Assembly: GCA_947044365.1 (NCBI GenBank)
Contig: OX345649.1
Span: forward strand, 2,226,430 to 2,290,429
Reading direction: 5' to 3'
DNA length: 64,000 bases
From: Petrosia ficiformis
Taxonomy: Eukaryota; Porifera; Demospongiae; Haplosclerida; Petrosiidae
Shown here: piece after piece, positions 22,915-35,800 of the stretch
How the letters are laid out: every line of letters begins with the position of its first letter
How positions within the stretch are numbered: the stretch's first letter is position 1
Translations under genes and position numbers: made by a program
The notes under the pieces: model-generated
What the model was told of the DNA's origin: nothing
Databases searched by the model: none
What the model saw: the letters and a program-made list of their open reading frames with translations, nothing else

Positions 22915-23790
22915 CAAAACAGTGAGAGTTCAAAAATTGATTTTGAAAATACAAAAAATTAATTTGAAAAATTTTAGTAATTAACCCTTAGAGGACTGAT
23001 GTCACATATACGTATGTGACATTTCCCCCCAACACATTTTGGAGCGTGTTCCTAGTTTTATGAAGCACTCCAAATGTTTGTAATTGGTGTCAACAGTAAG
23101 CCTATGAAAATGGCTAAAAACCTTTTTTGGCTGCCCTTTGGCCTAAATATTGAACATAGGGGAATTTTAAAGGGTGGTGTCCCCCTGGTAATGAGGGGTT
23201 CAAAGGGGACACTGCCCCCTCTCTGCCAACACAATCTGACAGGTAGCTGAGACACTGTGAAACCCGATATTGTGGGTGTAGCTTATGCCAATATGCTGTA
23301 GGGTCGTTTTGTTTGGTCCAGTTGCAGTCAAAAGAGGGAGAAAACTGCATTTGAATTAGTCCTACAATGTTCTTGGGGAGTTTTGAGTCCCAGTAAGCAA
23401 GTTGCTAGAAGTGGTACTTCATGTCAGAAAAGGGGCCAAGTTTGGGGTACAGAAAGCTAACAGTTGCCAAGATATCTGCAGCAGAGACACCAGTGTTGGA
23501 AATAGGTAGAATTGTAAAGAAGCTCAGTGCTCCCAGGGTTAAATTATAAGATATTTAAATTTTAAATAATTTATACAGATCCTGGGTTTAATTGGATTCC
23601 TGATGCAATTAAAATTAGCTTTAAAAAACTGTAACTATAATGTGACTCGTGTTCATATCATGAATACAATGTGTGGTGATTGGTGACATAAGTACATGTA
23701 TTTAGCCCCATATCGCCTAGCATTACTAATAAGAATCATTCCTGACAGCCAGTGGTGTCTCTACTCTCTACCATAATGTGTACTCTGAAT
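22915..23790. other. Intergenic, nothing recognised
   Basis: Two overlapping minus-strand ORFs (23058-23350) are low in information and share no family signature. TCACATATACGTATGTGACA near 23011 is a short palindrome. Confidence 0.4.
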
Positions 23791-24095
23791 TAGGGATGGG
23801 CAATATTTTGATTATCGTGATAATCGTGATTAAAATTTCCTGTAATAATCGTATTGTCTAAATATTCCCATATCGTGGTCACAAAAATAACAATTATTAT
23901 GCCATAACTTCAGGTTTTCAGTACTATCACATCTAAATCAGTTTTTCAACATTGTTTACTCAACAAATAAAATGTATCAATTTAATTGTTGAATGAAATC
24001 TACATACATATGTAAGGTAGCCAATAGTCGCAATAATCATAATACTTGCAAAAGCAATAATCGTTGACTCATATTTTCATAATCGCCCATCCCTA
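23791..24095. mobile_element. hAT-type MITE (family M1), copy 1
   Basis: 305 bp with ends TAGGGATGGGC and its complement, internal ATTATCGTGATAATCGTG, and a perfect 8-bp target duplication CTCTGAAT (23783-23790, 24096-24103). It is non-coding. A second copy lies at 60397-60704. Confidence 0.9.
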
Positions 24096-24179
24096 CTCTG
24101 AATCCTTGAAATCTGAATACTGAGTTCTGAAGAAGTGTAGCTTCAGACTTTAGTATACAGATCCTTGATAACTAATACT

Positions 24180-25200
24180 ATTCCTTCAAGGTTCTACTAA
24201 AATGAATCATTTCTGATGAATTTTTCAACAACATAATTATTGTAGTTATTTGTTTCTTCATTCTCCTTACTTTTTGACAGTTCTTGTACCAGGTTCGCAA
24301 ATGTATTCCGGCTACAACAGCAATCAATTGTAGGTTCCAAAAGCTGATTACATTCTGCTGATCTTGCTGTAGCACAAGCATGCACAAATAACAGCTTTTT
24401 AATTGGAATTGCACAGTCTCTCTTTGAGCCAGATGGCACTGTTAATTATGATTATACTTTTTCTAACAGCATTAACTCTTTGTTAATTGGCTCAAGATGT
24501 ATTCCCAATGGGCCATCACAAGTAATTTTATAAATTATGCTGTTGGGTTTCAATGTTTCAAACACAGGAGAAAGTCAATAGCAATGATTACTAGTCATGA
24601 TAATTAGTTCTTCGTTTTACCATGATAAGTTTTGCAAGTGGAATACCTGCCAATGTCTGAAGCTTTATGTACAAATTTGCAAACATTCTTGTAAAGTGTT
24701 TTTACTGTAATTTTCATAGTCATTGTGCTAGAATAAACATATATATTATCTTGTAAAACAATATGAAACCTGCTCGGGTTTTTCACATCAAAAATCCAAG
24801 ATGAGTGTTCTATCCACTCTCTAAGAAAACTATCAAACATAATACAAAGTGATTGCCAATAGCCTGATGTTGCTAGGCTAAAACTAGTGCATCACTAGTG
24901 ATCCAATCTAACATTATGAACTAAGATTTGATGTGTTCATTCTTATCAAGGGCAACTGTGAAACATTAATATCTGAACCAAAAGTCCATAGCATACATTT
25001 CACATATTTCACTTGTTATTTCATTCCAAAGTTATTTTTACTTCACATTGATTATTAGCATTAGTACTTTGCTGTGGATATTTGGTAACACATATAAACA
25101 TGATACCAAAGGGTCATTACTTTGATGTTGCTTGGCTTACAGTAGTGCATCACTAGAGATGTGATCAAATAGTATGAACCATGTCCTGATATGTTCACTG
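24180..25200. repeat. Dispersed and tandem repeat fragments
   Basis: 24421-24530 (GCCAGATGGCACTGTTAATT and onward) recurs in CLIP intron 9 at about 40670-40760. The phrase AGTGCATCACTAG occurs at 24885 and 25145 within a longer direct repeat. Minus ORFs 24178-24439 and 24604-24840 fall in this material and are not called. Confidence 0.45.
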
Positions 25201-25311
25201 ATGGAGTATACAGTTGTGCTTATAATTTATGCGAAACTAATAATTATGCCTCAAACAGATTTTACAAAATACGATACATATGTATATTTCATACATATAT
25301 AATTAGCTTAC

Positions 25312-25516
25312 TCCAGTGGATAGAGTAATTGGATAGCACCATATTCTGTTATAAGTATCATACGAAGTGTCACTGAGCCATAGAGATGAACCAGCTATCC
25401 ACAGAACAGATAACAAACAATCTGCCAGAGATAACATAAAAATTGGATGAACTTCAGAACTGAATACACGTCTTTTCAACACAGCAGAAATAATTATCGA
25501 ACATGCTCCCATTAAC
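25312..25516 (-). CDS. Exon of a putative GPCR-like seven-helix protein
   Basis: A minus-strand exon bounded by TTTAATACAG (acceptor) and GTAAGC (donor), with 68 codons plus one base. It encodes a hydrophobic helix ending SIIISAVLKRRVF, a short loop, a second helix with MLSLADCLLSVLWIAG, then WCYPITLSTG. This is the pattern of helix 1, loop 1, helix 2 with the LAD motif and the helix-3 cysteine of rhodopsin-like or TMEM116-like receptors. The remaining exons were not found. The starting phase does not join directly to the candidate first exon at 31416-31598, so an intermediate exon would be needed. The family call is inference. Confidence 0.45.
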
Positions 25517-26195
25517 CTGTATTAAACAAGAGCATAGAGATATTTTGAAAATGTAGTCTACGTTAAAACTGTTTTTGCATTTTGATATTACTGCCTCACT
25601 GGGAGTCACTGCATGGGTGAAGTGTCACAGTAGTCATTTGGTGTGCCTGTGTGTTACTTCTACTGTTGAAGTATAGATAATTAGCTTGAAAACAAAATGC
25701 TCTGCAGCAAAATATTTATAGTAAGCTGCATTATTTTGTGTCTTAGTGCATTAGTACGAGTAGATTTTGCTGTTTTAAACGAAATTTTAATATCATTCAA
25801 AAGCATAAGCTTCTACAACAAGAAAACTGCTCAAAAAGGAGCACAGTAAGCCGCATTTCATGCATGGAATGGGCTATAGTATAGTGTTTATAAACACATA
25901 AAAAGCACACACAATATAGTTAACTTAGGAGTTCAAACTCAAGTAAATAGGAAATAGGATAACAATGAAATGAGTCACAGCAATTTGTGCTAAACTGTTT
26001 GGTTCAATAGGATACAGATTAGCACATACATGTAAGCCTCCATTAGAAAATGAATTCTCTCAGTTACCACGCTTACTGCATGTATGAGGGCTATATTAAA
26101 TATGATCATGCCAGGGTATTTGAGAGAGTTAGAAACACCAGGGTTTAAAGCTAGCTTTGAGATTAGTACAATCCTACACTCCTTTGCAATCAAGG
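25517..26195. other. Presumed intron or intergenic, nothing recognised
   Basis: I searched for an exon that would complete the phase of 25312-25516 and found none. Confidence 0.35.
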
Positions 26196-26340
26196 AGTTT
26201 AGTAGCTCAGAGGACTAGATATCCAGAAGGTATTGGGTTTGATCCCCACTTGGATTCCTGACTTTTTTCAAGACAGTTTAGCTCCTGCATACTAAAAAGT
26301 TTCAAGCAGCCAAAAATTACAATGATTTATGATGCTGTAC
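26196..26340 (+). repeat. tRNA-derived SINE, third copy
   Basis: TAGCTCAGAGG (26203) resembles the Pol III A box and GGGTTTGATCCCC (26235-26247) the B box, about 32 bases apart. The tail matches the elements at 11105-11340. Confidence 0.6.
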
Positions 26341-26400
26341 AGTGTAGTTGATCAAGGCAATATTATGCAATTATTACACAATTTGAGTGTGATAGTTATA

Positions 26401-26487
26401 CAGTGAAATGCCTCTATTGAGGACACCCCTGTATTAAGGACAATTATATTTGTCCTGAGGGTGTCCGGAATAGAGGGGTTTTTACTG
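26401..26487. mobile_element. 87-bp mariner-like MITE
   Basis: CAGTGAAATGCCTCTATTGA at the left and the complement of CAGTAAAAACCCCTCTATTC at the right, bounded by TA on both sides. A TA target and ACTG ends are typical of Tc1/mariner MITEs. Confidence 0.7.
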
Positions 26488-26489
26488 TA

Positions 26490-27000
26490 AATGCTTACCC
26501 TAAGAGTGAAGTAATCATACGAACCCCTGCCACTCCATCCAAAATTCCCTATTGCAAATAGAAAAAAATAGTAGCAGATAGCTAATATAAAATGGCACAA
26601 GCTAGAAAGCGTCAGGTGGTTGTTTATCAAACTAATCCCATAGAATTTATGTATAAGTGAACTAGACACAATAATAATTTTAATTGTAAGTGTCCATTAT
26701 ACTCTCAATCATCAAAACATGACAAAAAATTAAAACTAAATTTTTTAAGTGGATAGGTAACAGCAACTACTGAAGCACATTTGAAGTTTTTTTTTGTAAT
26801 GTCCCACAAGGTCAACTCTATGACTGATTTTGATATAAAATTATACTTGAGACTATTTATTCACTAACCATCAGTAAGTAGAAAGTATAGATCTTCTCGG
26901 GATTTTTTTTGCATTGGAAAAATTAATTTCTGCTCTATTTAACAGTATACAATTTTCAATTTAAAATGTTATCTTTCTTTAGTAAGCAGGTGATATATTA
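26490..27000. other. Non-coding, nothing confident
   Basis: A hydrophobic minus-strand ORF spans 26352-26669. Its first part has a possible donor at about 26508, but the phase does not fit the neighbouring exon. Confidence 0.35.
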
Positions 27001-27003
27001 CAA

Positions 27004-28052
27004 GGGGGTAACTAGGATTTTGGAAGGGAGGAGGCATTGATCGAATATTTTGGACATCTCATTAAATATTCATTAGAGGTGCAGTCAATTAAATGTTACG
27101 CGTCAATCCAATTTGTTACTTTGTTGATTACCAAGTCTCTTGTTCGATGTTGTATTCCAGGACTACACGAGTAGGCTTACAAGTTTTTGGGTTTTAATTT
27201 TTTTTGAAATTCGGGGGGGTAAAAATCGGGTTAAATGGTGACAAGGTTTTTCGGGTGCTTTTTGGGTTGTTATTAAATTTAAATATAAGATTTCAGGTAA
27301 TTATTGGGTTAAAATCAAATATATTTTACACGGTTAATTAAATAAAAATGTCCACGCCCATAATTTTGAGCACATGGTCAGCTGAAATAGTGCTTTAGGA
27401 GTGTTTGCTAAGCTTTTCTAAGTAGCGATTGAGTTAGAAAAGAGTGCTAGACATATCTTCTTCAACAGGTGATGTTAAAATTTCAAACTAATTCAGGGAG
27501 AAAACGGGTTAAACCTGAAAAGAGGTTTTCTTCTTCAGGGGGTATTTTTCGGGTTTAAACGGGTTAAACCCAAAACCTTCTAAGCCTATACACGAGGTTC
27601 ACAAGAACAGTAACCATCAGTCAGCTGGCAGGATTCTGTTACCAGATCACTGTATGTAATTGTAGTAGCGCAATCAGATTATATATAGTTAATTCAATGT
27701 CATTGGGATCTAGGTGCCTCATTTTCATCAAAGAAAGTTTATTTTTCTGAACATAATTTATGTATATAATCATTTTAAAAATAAAAATCAATAATTTTAT
27801 TTTACCTACTTTTCCTATTACTTACTTTTGAACAATAAGTTTGTTAAAATTTTGCTCTTCTTTGTTTGCTGGGGAAGAAACTAGTGATAGCAGCACTGTA
27901 GCTCTGCTAGACCAAGCCATAATTATAAATGCATGAGTAATATTCACCACCTACTATAATCAGGGGGTATGGTAAATTAATTTTAAGAGGGAGGGCCTCA
28001 TGAAAAATGAGGAGGCATTTGCCTCCTCTGCCTCAATGTAGTTACGCCACTG
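27004..28052. mobile_element. Non-autonomous element with GGGTAACTA / GGCGTAACTA ends
   Basis: The left end GGGGGTAACTAGGATTTTGG faces the inverted right end (CAGTGGCGTAACTAC read inward). GAGGAGGCA occurs just inside both ends. TATTA borders both sides. The ends resemble those of the 11356-15617 element. A second MITE is nested inside. Confidence 0.55.
27172..27588. mobile_element. Nested hAT-type MITE with perfect 8-bp duplication
   Basis: Ends TAGGCTTACAAG and inverted TAGGCTTAGAAGG, flanked by TACACGAG at 27164-27171 and 27589-27596. The inside is rich in GGGTTTAA words. It is non-coding. Confidence 0.88.
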
Positions 28053-28848
28053 TATTAACAGATAACAGATATATTTTAAGATATTTATCTTGGGTCACTT
28101 AGGTTTGGGTTCTATACAGAGAATACATAACATCTAGTTTGACTGTTTTATGTAATACGAAGTTTATAAAAGGTTAAATAATTATTAGGAATATACTTTA
28201 ATTATGAATTCTGTATTCCCTTAATGATGAGCTGTTTTATTAACAACTGGCTCATGTTTTTAGAATTTTACTTGAAAAATAATAGGTAAATTGCTCCAAA
28301 AATATGTATTATTAGTTTGCTCCATTACTCCTGACTTGACTCCCATGGTCACATGACCCATTCTCACTGCTAGCCTAAAGATGGTAAAGTTATAGAGGTA
28401 TGTGATTGGGGTAGGAGTAACTTTCAATATCCTGTACCTTTCTTTTATTTCCTATTTACCCCAACTGAAATTACACCAGTTTGCTGTATATGACACACAC
28501 ACACACATTGCTAAGAAACATGTTTGTTGGCTTTGTCAATTAATAAGGCATATATATATATATCATGTAAAGGAATGCCTTGAGCTACATGTACATTTCA
28601 GAGAGAGAGAGAGAGAGAGAAATACATGTACATCTACAAAAGAACATGTTCTTAATTTAATTCTTTTTAACTGGGCATGTCTTAAAAAAATATTGATAAA
28701 AAATGATTAAATTGTGATACTGTTACTAAGGTGTGCTAATTGCTTATTAGTAATAACAATGAAAACAAATCGCAGTGTTTAGAATATTTGATAGATACAT
28801 ACAGTGGTGTCTATCACTTACAATGTGGTATATGCTCTTGGTCTAGAC
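28053..28848. other. Non-coding with a short GA microsatellite
   Basis: A (GA)n run at 28602-28620 and a (CA)n run near 28495 are present. The ORF at 28402-28710 spans both and is not coding in character. Confidence 0.5.
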
Positions 28849-30904
28849 TAGTGCTGCAAGAGATATCTCATAATCCAGATATCTGATGTTAATTTGGCAT
28901 CCGGATTGGTTTTTATTGATAGGATCCGATTATTGTTATTCGCATGTGCACATCATAGACATGTGTGATTATAGAAATATGGTGACAAGGAAAAGGACAA
29001 GCCCAGTTTGGAATTACTTCGAGTTACCTGTAGAAGATAGCGAGAAGAAAGGAAAAAAGTTTGTGAAGTGTAAGATCTATGACAGTAAATTGGTCGATGG
29101 AGGTGGTACCGGCAATCGTTTTAGCCATTTGGAGTCGAAGCATTTGGATGAGTATAACAAGTTGAAAAAAGGTGAAGAAGGAAGTTCTGGATAAAAACAA
29201 ATGCCGTTAGATACGTTTGGCAGAAAGTGCAGTAATGAGTGAATTGCTGATATCACTAAATATGTCTGTGAATTTGTTGCCAGAGACCTGAGACCACTGT
29301 GTGTTGTGGAAGGTACTGGTTTCAAAAATTTAATGAATTTTACAGAGCCAAATTATCCTGTACCTTCTCGAACTCAGGTTACTTCTATGTGTTGTAAAAG
29401 ATATGAAAGTTTAAAGCAGAAGCTCAAAGAAGATGTAATGCAGGTCAGTTGTGCTAGTATCACCACAGATATATGGACTAGCTGTACAACACAAGGTTAT
29501 ATTACAGTTACAGCCCATTATTTTGTTAAAGGTTGGAAGCTAGTAACCAAAGTTCTTTCAACCAGAGAAATCCCAGAGAGGCACACAGGTGTTCATATTT
29601 CTCAGCACATAACAGAAATAGTTGAAGAGTTTGGTTTAGACTTAAACAGAAATTCTGCCATTGTTCATGATAATGCTTCCAACATGACAGTAGCTGTAGG
29701 CTTAATTGGAAATGTTCAAGATGTCAGCTGCTTTGGGGATACACTGCAGTTAGCTTTTGCTGCTGGTCTCAAGATGAATTCTATTAGCCAGGCTAGAGCA
29801 ACAGCAAAAAATCTGGTTGGGCATTTCAGGCATAGTGTGGTATCTTCACAGGGACTAATAGAGAAGCAGGAGAGTATGAATATTGCTGAGCATAGGCGGA
29901 TGCAGGATGTCATTACCAGGTGGAACTCTACTTCATGATTGAAAGATTGTTAGAACAGAGATGGGCCACATACGCTGTTATTCACGATAATATTTAGATC
30001 TAAAGACACATCAGTGGGAGATCATTGAGCAAATGGTTGCTGTTTTGAAGCCACTTCAGGTTGCAACTACAGCACTTTGTGAAGAACAAAACATCTCTGT
30101 TTCTCTTGTATATCCTGTTATTAATGGCTTGGTCAGAAAACATCTTGTAGTAAAGGAAGAAGACTTAATGGTGGTGAAGAATTTACACACAAACAGTCCA
30201 AAAGGAAGCATCAGTTCAATCTCGATAATCCATGTCTTACATGTACATCCACGCCAGTTATTACTGCTGTCTTAGATCCTCGCTACCATCAACTAAAATT
30301 TCTTACCTCTCCACAAAGACTAAATGTGTATGAAAATTTGAAGAAAGGGATTAAAAATATTCTCAATACAAACGCTGAAACACCATTAGAAGAACCAGTA
30401 CCTAAACGTCCGAAAAAAAGAAACAGCTATGTCATTTTTACTCGGTGAAACTACAGCTGTTGATGATTTAGATGGTTATTTGAAGGAACAACCACTGTCG
30501 ACAAAAATGGACTTGAATGGTGGGAAAATAATCAAGACCTGTTCCCTACTGTTGCTGAGCTAGAGAAGCAGTACTTTACAGTTCGAGCTACATCTGTATC
30601 CTCTGAACAAATTTTCTCCATGGCTGGACTTATTGTGAATCAACAACAAAGTTCCTTAAAACCAGATAATGTAGACATAAATTATGCTTATTTCAACAAA
30701 AACCTGTAATAAATAATATCAACTGTCTTTTTACTGTAAACTGTGGCACATACATTTTTTATTGGGTTTTCGAAATTTTTCTATATGCAAAATTAATAAT
30801 CATGTAGGCATGGTATTGGTGGGTGTGGCCTGATAATCCAGATATTCGTCCATTAGGCATTTAGGATATCTGGATTTTGGATGCAAAGATCTGTTTCAGC
30901 ACTA
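28849..30904 (+). mobile_element. hAT-superfamily transposon (hAT-2), 2.06 kb
   Basis: Left end TAGTGCTGCAAGAG and right end (inverted) TAGTGCTGAAACAG; AATCCAGATATC recurs inside both ends. The flanking 8-mers GTCTAGAC and GTATAGAC match at seven of eight positions, an aged target duplication. Confidence 0.85.
28979..30709 (+). pseudogene. hAT-2 transposase, several frame breaks
   Basis: An ATG at 28979 opens a BED finger (SPVWNYFELP, then HLESKHLDEY), but the usual first Cys pair reads CKIYD, so one zinc ligand is lost. A stop follows at about 29192. The catalytic part is open at 29306-29938 (TTDIWTSCTTQ, HDNASNM, TRWNS). CFGDTLQLA replaces the usual CFAHTLQLA. Beyond 29938 the frame shifts more than once. 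The dimerisation domain ends the gene (TSVSSEQIFSMAGLIVNQQ, stop at 30709). Clearly inactive. Confidence 0.8.
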
Positions 30905-31415
30905 GTATAGACCATGTGATTTCAGTATATTGTAGACCATTTCTAGTATAATATAACATCATTTCCAGTATATTCCTTGTTAGCGTCTTAGCAATGGACC
31001 AAATTTGCTGAAACATACGGTCTTATTTAATTAAAGTTCCAATCTGAACAAAGGTGATGTAATAAACCATGCCAACTGTCTTCCATTGTGCAGGTCTTTT
31101 CTTTGCCACCCCTTTTAAGGTCCTTATGGGCTCAATTATTAAAAGTTTTTGATGATATTCCTTTCAAATTATGTTTTGCAATTGTGTTGCCTGTACTTTA
31201 ACAAATAATATATACTGATCCTGTTGCTGGGACTCTGGCCACAGACTCAAAATTTATTATAACAACAATTTATCAATTAATAACAGATCTATTAACTATA
31301 AACCTCCATTATCCCAGGATGACTATTTAAACACGCAAAAGCAATATTAACTACTACACACACACACATATATATAACAGAATTTCACACAACCACAATG
31401 TAACAGTTGTCTCAC
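30905..31415. other. Presumed intron, nothing recognised
   Basis: If 31416-31598 is a first exon, this is its intron. No second exon was found before the hAT-2 element. TA/CA microsatellite near 31355-31376. Confidence 0.35.
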
Positions 31416-31598
31416 CTCTTCTTCATTGTATAATTTACAGCTGTTCCTTTCCTGTTGAGGTGGAAGATCTGCGCACAGGGATGTATTACTTTCGCTATAT
31501 CCTAGATTAGATAACGAACGAAAGAAGTCATCCATTTTCACTGAGGAAGGAATACCATTACACCACGCCACGTGGGCCCGCCTATCGTTAGTTTGCAT
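31416..31598 (-). CDS. Candidate first coding exon of an unidentified gene
   Basis: On the minus strand an ATG at 31598 opens 61 codons ending GAAGAAGAG followed by a good donor (GTGAGA). An inner ATG at about 31535 begins MDDFFRSLSNLGY. The peptide is polar with an NTS glycosylation-type site and two cysteines. It has no hydrophobic signal and no family match that I recognise. It starts 275 bp past the CLIP stop codon on the same strand, a compact tail-to-head spacing. It might be the N-terminus of the receptor-like gene whose exon lies at 25312-25516, but the phases do not join directly. Confidence 0.4.
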
Positions 31599-31873
31599 TC
31601 AACATGGTGGGAAAATTACTAATTCCTGTTTGTTTTGTATTTTATCAGTAATAATAGTGTTCTCGGTAATTATCTCCATAACTCTGTAATTAGTTTTGAT
31701 TAGTGTATAATTACATTAACAATGACTATACTATAATAATTATATAATTATATTGAATATAAAAAAAAAAACAAAAACTAATAAATCCACAATTTCTTGG
31801 TAACACAATATACTAGTGTTTCTAATTGTTGTAACATCATGAATAATTACTAGCTATAAAATATCCTCAATCT

Positions 31874-32868
31874 TCAGTAAGTCTAAGAAAAGGAAACAAT
31901 TAAATGATATTAGTTTAAAATAGGGTTCATTATAGAGTTCTGTAGTTGTAGTTTGCCTACTTAATGATACATTTCAGATCCAGATCAATAGAAATGTGTA
32001 TTTTGTAATATGCCTAGTAATTGACAAAAACATAAAGTAAGCTGTAGCAAATCTTCATGCAAAAATCAAGAGTGAAGAAAACATTTATATTCAGAATTGT
32101 GAACCAGCCAGAATATGTTCTACTGATATTCTGCTAACTTGTTAATGGACAGTTAAGGTGATTCCAGCTACAAAATGTATCACATTATAGCACATAACTC
32201 TGAATGATAATGACTTTCTTCAATAACAAACTAGTTCTTGATTTTGATAATCTCTACTACACTATCCCTTACATTTCTAAGATTGTATACAAAATAATAA
32301 CTTACATCTTCATAATCACACTCATCAGTCCAGTGACCGAATACTGTGTGTATGTGTGTGTTAATTGTGTGAGTGTGTAAAAAAAATATAAAATTAACTA
32401 GTTGATGAATTGTGATTACAAACAATTTGGTAGGCTGTGCTGTGCCTCGCATTTAAATATTATATTGAGCAATGTTTTCCATGAATGAAGCTAAATTTAT
32501 TTTTTAAGATTCTGAAAAAAATCCACAGGCAAAAGGGTAAAGATTAATTCAACCAGGGTTTCATCTATTGGTTGCATTTTCTACCTTACAAACTGGACTC
32601 ACAAAAATGCAAAATGAAGACAATGTCAATCCCACATTCACATAATTGTCTTATATATACAAATGGCAACTACTCACTTTCACAATTTTCACAATATGGC
32701 CTTTCATAAGCTCGATGTCCTTGATGCATAGAGTGAAGGGGTGAATCAACCTGGGCTTGAAGAGGACAATCTCCTGTGTCATGTTGATCAAATTCATCAC
32801 AAATATCACAGAATAGCCTGGGAGGAGGGAGCTGACCTCCAATGTCATCTTCACTAGAGTCAAGATAG
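31874..32868 (-). CDS. CLIP1-like: CLIP exons 19-21: two zinc knuckles and C-terminus
   Basis: Exon 19 (32678-32868) encodes PRLFCDICDEFDQHDTGDC, very close to the first CLIP zinc knuckle. It then begins the second (RPYCENCE), completed by exon 20 (32306-32343, IFGHWTDECDYED). Exon 21 (31874-31882) adds Thr-Tyr-stop. In CLIP-170 these knuckles bind p150Glued and LIS1, and the terminal acidic-aromatic tail is a CAP-Gly ligand. The EDTY end here would fit that role. Confidence 0.85.
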
Positions 32869-35800
32869 CTAGAAAGGATATTTAGTCAAATGATGTTAAT
32901 TGGCAAACAAACAAAAAAGTGGAAAGCTTAAAAAAGCTATTTGAGAATTTCCCAAATTCATCACTAAAAGCTAAACCAAGATAGTACCATAAACCAGTTA
33001 TACAGTTGTACATAAAATGTACAAATGAATGTAACAAATTTATAATGACAATTCATGATTAAGAACAATGAATCATTATACAATAGCTAATTTGAATATC
33101 AGTTACAAAGTTGAAACTGGGGCAAGCCTTAGTGAGCTCCAATTAAGGTGTCGAGCACAGTTGCAACTTGTGTGCCTGCATGTTCAATATTTGCTACCAC
33201 AATACCGCCAGGACCCTTTCAGGATAGAGGTATAAATAAGAAAGATAAGTTCATAAAACTAGTCATAGTCTTTCAATGGTTCTAAGTTGCCAACCCAAAT
33301 CAATGCTGATGACTTCACTACGTCTGAAACTCAATAACCTGTCATAGTTATATGTTTTTCTTACTTATAAAAGATTCTTGCATCATTTTTATAAAGTCTC
33401 TTAGCTACAGAAGCTATTTATTGCAGTTTTCACAACCAGTATGCACAGACACACACTCAAGAGTATTATGTATAATTTTTATTTATGTGACTATTTACAT
33501 GTAGAGTACATTGACTCCTGGACATACCCTAGAGCAGCTGCATTATCTCCAAGACCATTGAGAGCTTCCAATGTTTCAATTTTGGTTTGCTGATCAGCAA
33601 TAACAGACTTGAGAAAAGAAATCTAAACAGATATATACATGTTTATAGTTATGTTCAATTTTTGTTAACATTTCACATCAATTTTAAAAGGTAAACTACA
33701 CTATACATGTAGCTAGAATACAGTATTTTGATAAAAATATCATAAATATTAGTGGTATAGTTAGTTGTACTTGTGTGTATGTCTGTTACCAAAATGCTGC
33801 AGCAAAATTGAAAACAGTAGGAGCTCTGATTAAATTAAAAATACATTCAGAATGAAAAATCAGACAAAACATAATCATGTTAGGCATTTTTGGTATGAAA
33901 CTTATAAGTTTTCAGGTGATTATGGGCCTTTTATGGCTTTTACTTGACTAACCAATTTATCATTAGCCTTTTCACTGTTTTCTGCATATTTTGTAAAAAC
34001 TAACTACTTTGATGTCACTTAGGATTTAAACTGTGTTACGCAAGGAACTACTGGCTAACAGCATGGACTAACTGTTGACCTGTTTTTTTTACACTAAGTA
34101 TTGATACAGTAACAGGGAGACATTAATAACAATGGAACAAAAAGGTTTTGGCAAATTTTCCATATACGCATTTGTTCCCTTTTCATTCTGAGTCTATTGT
34201 AATCCTCTGCCCGAGTGTAGTGTAGTGAGGGTTAACTATAGTCTCTGCCTATGCGTATTGTGATGTAGGTTAATTAATTACAGTGTTATGTATTTTCTAA
34301 TTGAAGTATAGGATTTTACCATACACTTCTTCTCCCTTGTAGTGGGATGGGTCTGGCTATGTGAGACTAGGTTGACTAGTGATCTACTGTACCTCTTGGT
34401 CTTTGTCACCAATAGCCATTTCAAGAAATATCTTCTGTTCTTGCCATGCTGTATTTGATTCTAAAGTTACAAAATAGAATGTTACTAAACCTAACAATAG
34501 TTGTATGTAACACTACTATTAAACTAAAAAAACAATTTAGAAATCTAAAAATTATTGATATACATGTAATTATAGAACTTCATCTAAAAGCACTGCACCC
34601 TCCCCATTTGTCCTAGGTGTCTATTTCCTTTGCCCATTTATATAATGAAGAGGGCCTAAGATAGTGTCTTGATTCTTGTCATTAGCTCACACTTTCTTCT
34701 TAATATCAACTTACCATCAACACCACCTCCAGGATTTTGTTGCTGTTGTGGAAGAAAATAATTTATATTACAAAGTTATAATACATGTATAAATTATAAT
34801 TATACACATTTTATTATGCTAAACTAAAACAACATGGACATATACTTGCTTAATATGAATTATAATTTTATGAGCTCCAAGGAACCCATTGTTAGCCGTT
34901 TAAGTTGATGTACTATTTTTTTCAAAGATATCACCTGCACTTGTTCCAATAGTTGAGTTAGTTGTTGAACTTGCTCTTCTAAGTGATGGTTTTCCTCTTC
35001 TATATCAGTAAAACGCTAGAATATGAGAAAAGTTTCTGTATCGTTTATACATTTACCAATTGTTATATTAATTTACCAAATAGGAAATTATAATCTATAA
35101 CCACTGTGGTAATAAAATATCAATATGGCAATAGTACATGTACGTCCCTGTAAATACAGTTCAAAAATTGCAACAATGTAAGGTACATGTATGTTTTCTT
35201 GCATAGTTGTGAGAGTAATCCTGAAGTGCAAGTTGTTTCATTACAATTACAGTTCATATTCGGCATTTCTTTCAATATAATTATATTATCATTATGTATT
35301 AATAGACTTTGCCCAAATAGGTGGAGCAGAGGTCAAGGGTTACTCTGATCATTTTGTCTGCTGGTCTGTCTGTGTATCTGGTCCTAAACTTTATGGACAT
35401 CTGTATAACATTGGTATTTTGAAAGGGCTACCAGGAGACTTCAAATCATGCAAGGATCAAAAGAAAAGATAGACTTGTCTAAAAAATTTGGGTTTTAGAT
35501 AATTTATTTATTTACAACTCATAGTTTCCTTTTCACAACTTTCTGAATGTAGAGAAACACAAATAATCTTGTTTGAAGGCTGTAGTTCTCGTAGCATTGC
35601 TTGAAATCTAGTACAATTGAAGTAGTGACTACAACAACATCAAGCACTGGCATCAAGCTTTCAGCCATAACATGTTAATGGTCATTTCTAGCTTCACCTA
35701 TTTTATTTCATGTATGTGATTCAAACCTCAACACCACTACATATGTATTTATCCTCAGTATTCCATAAAGCTAGAAAGCAGTATACCAGTCCTCAGGAAT

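Noticed and set aside
26508..26669. Hydrophobic minus ORF as a helix-1 exon of the receptor-like gene
   Set aside because: Its donor leaves phase 0, whereas the exon at 25516 needs two preceding bases, and the ORF tail overlaps a MITE.
33140..33240. Extra CLIP exon between exons 18 and 19
   Set aside because: A relatively GC-rich stretch drew attention, but no acceptor fits and the phases of exons 18 and 19 join directly.
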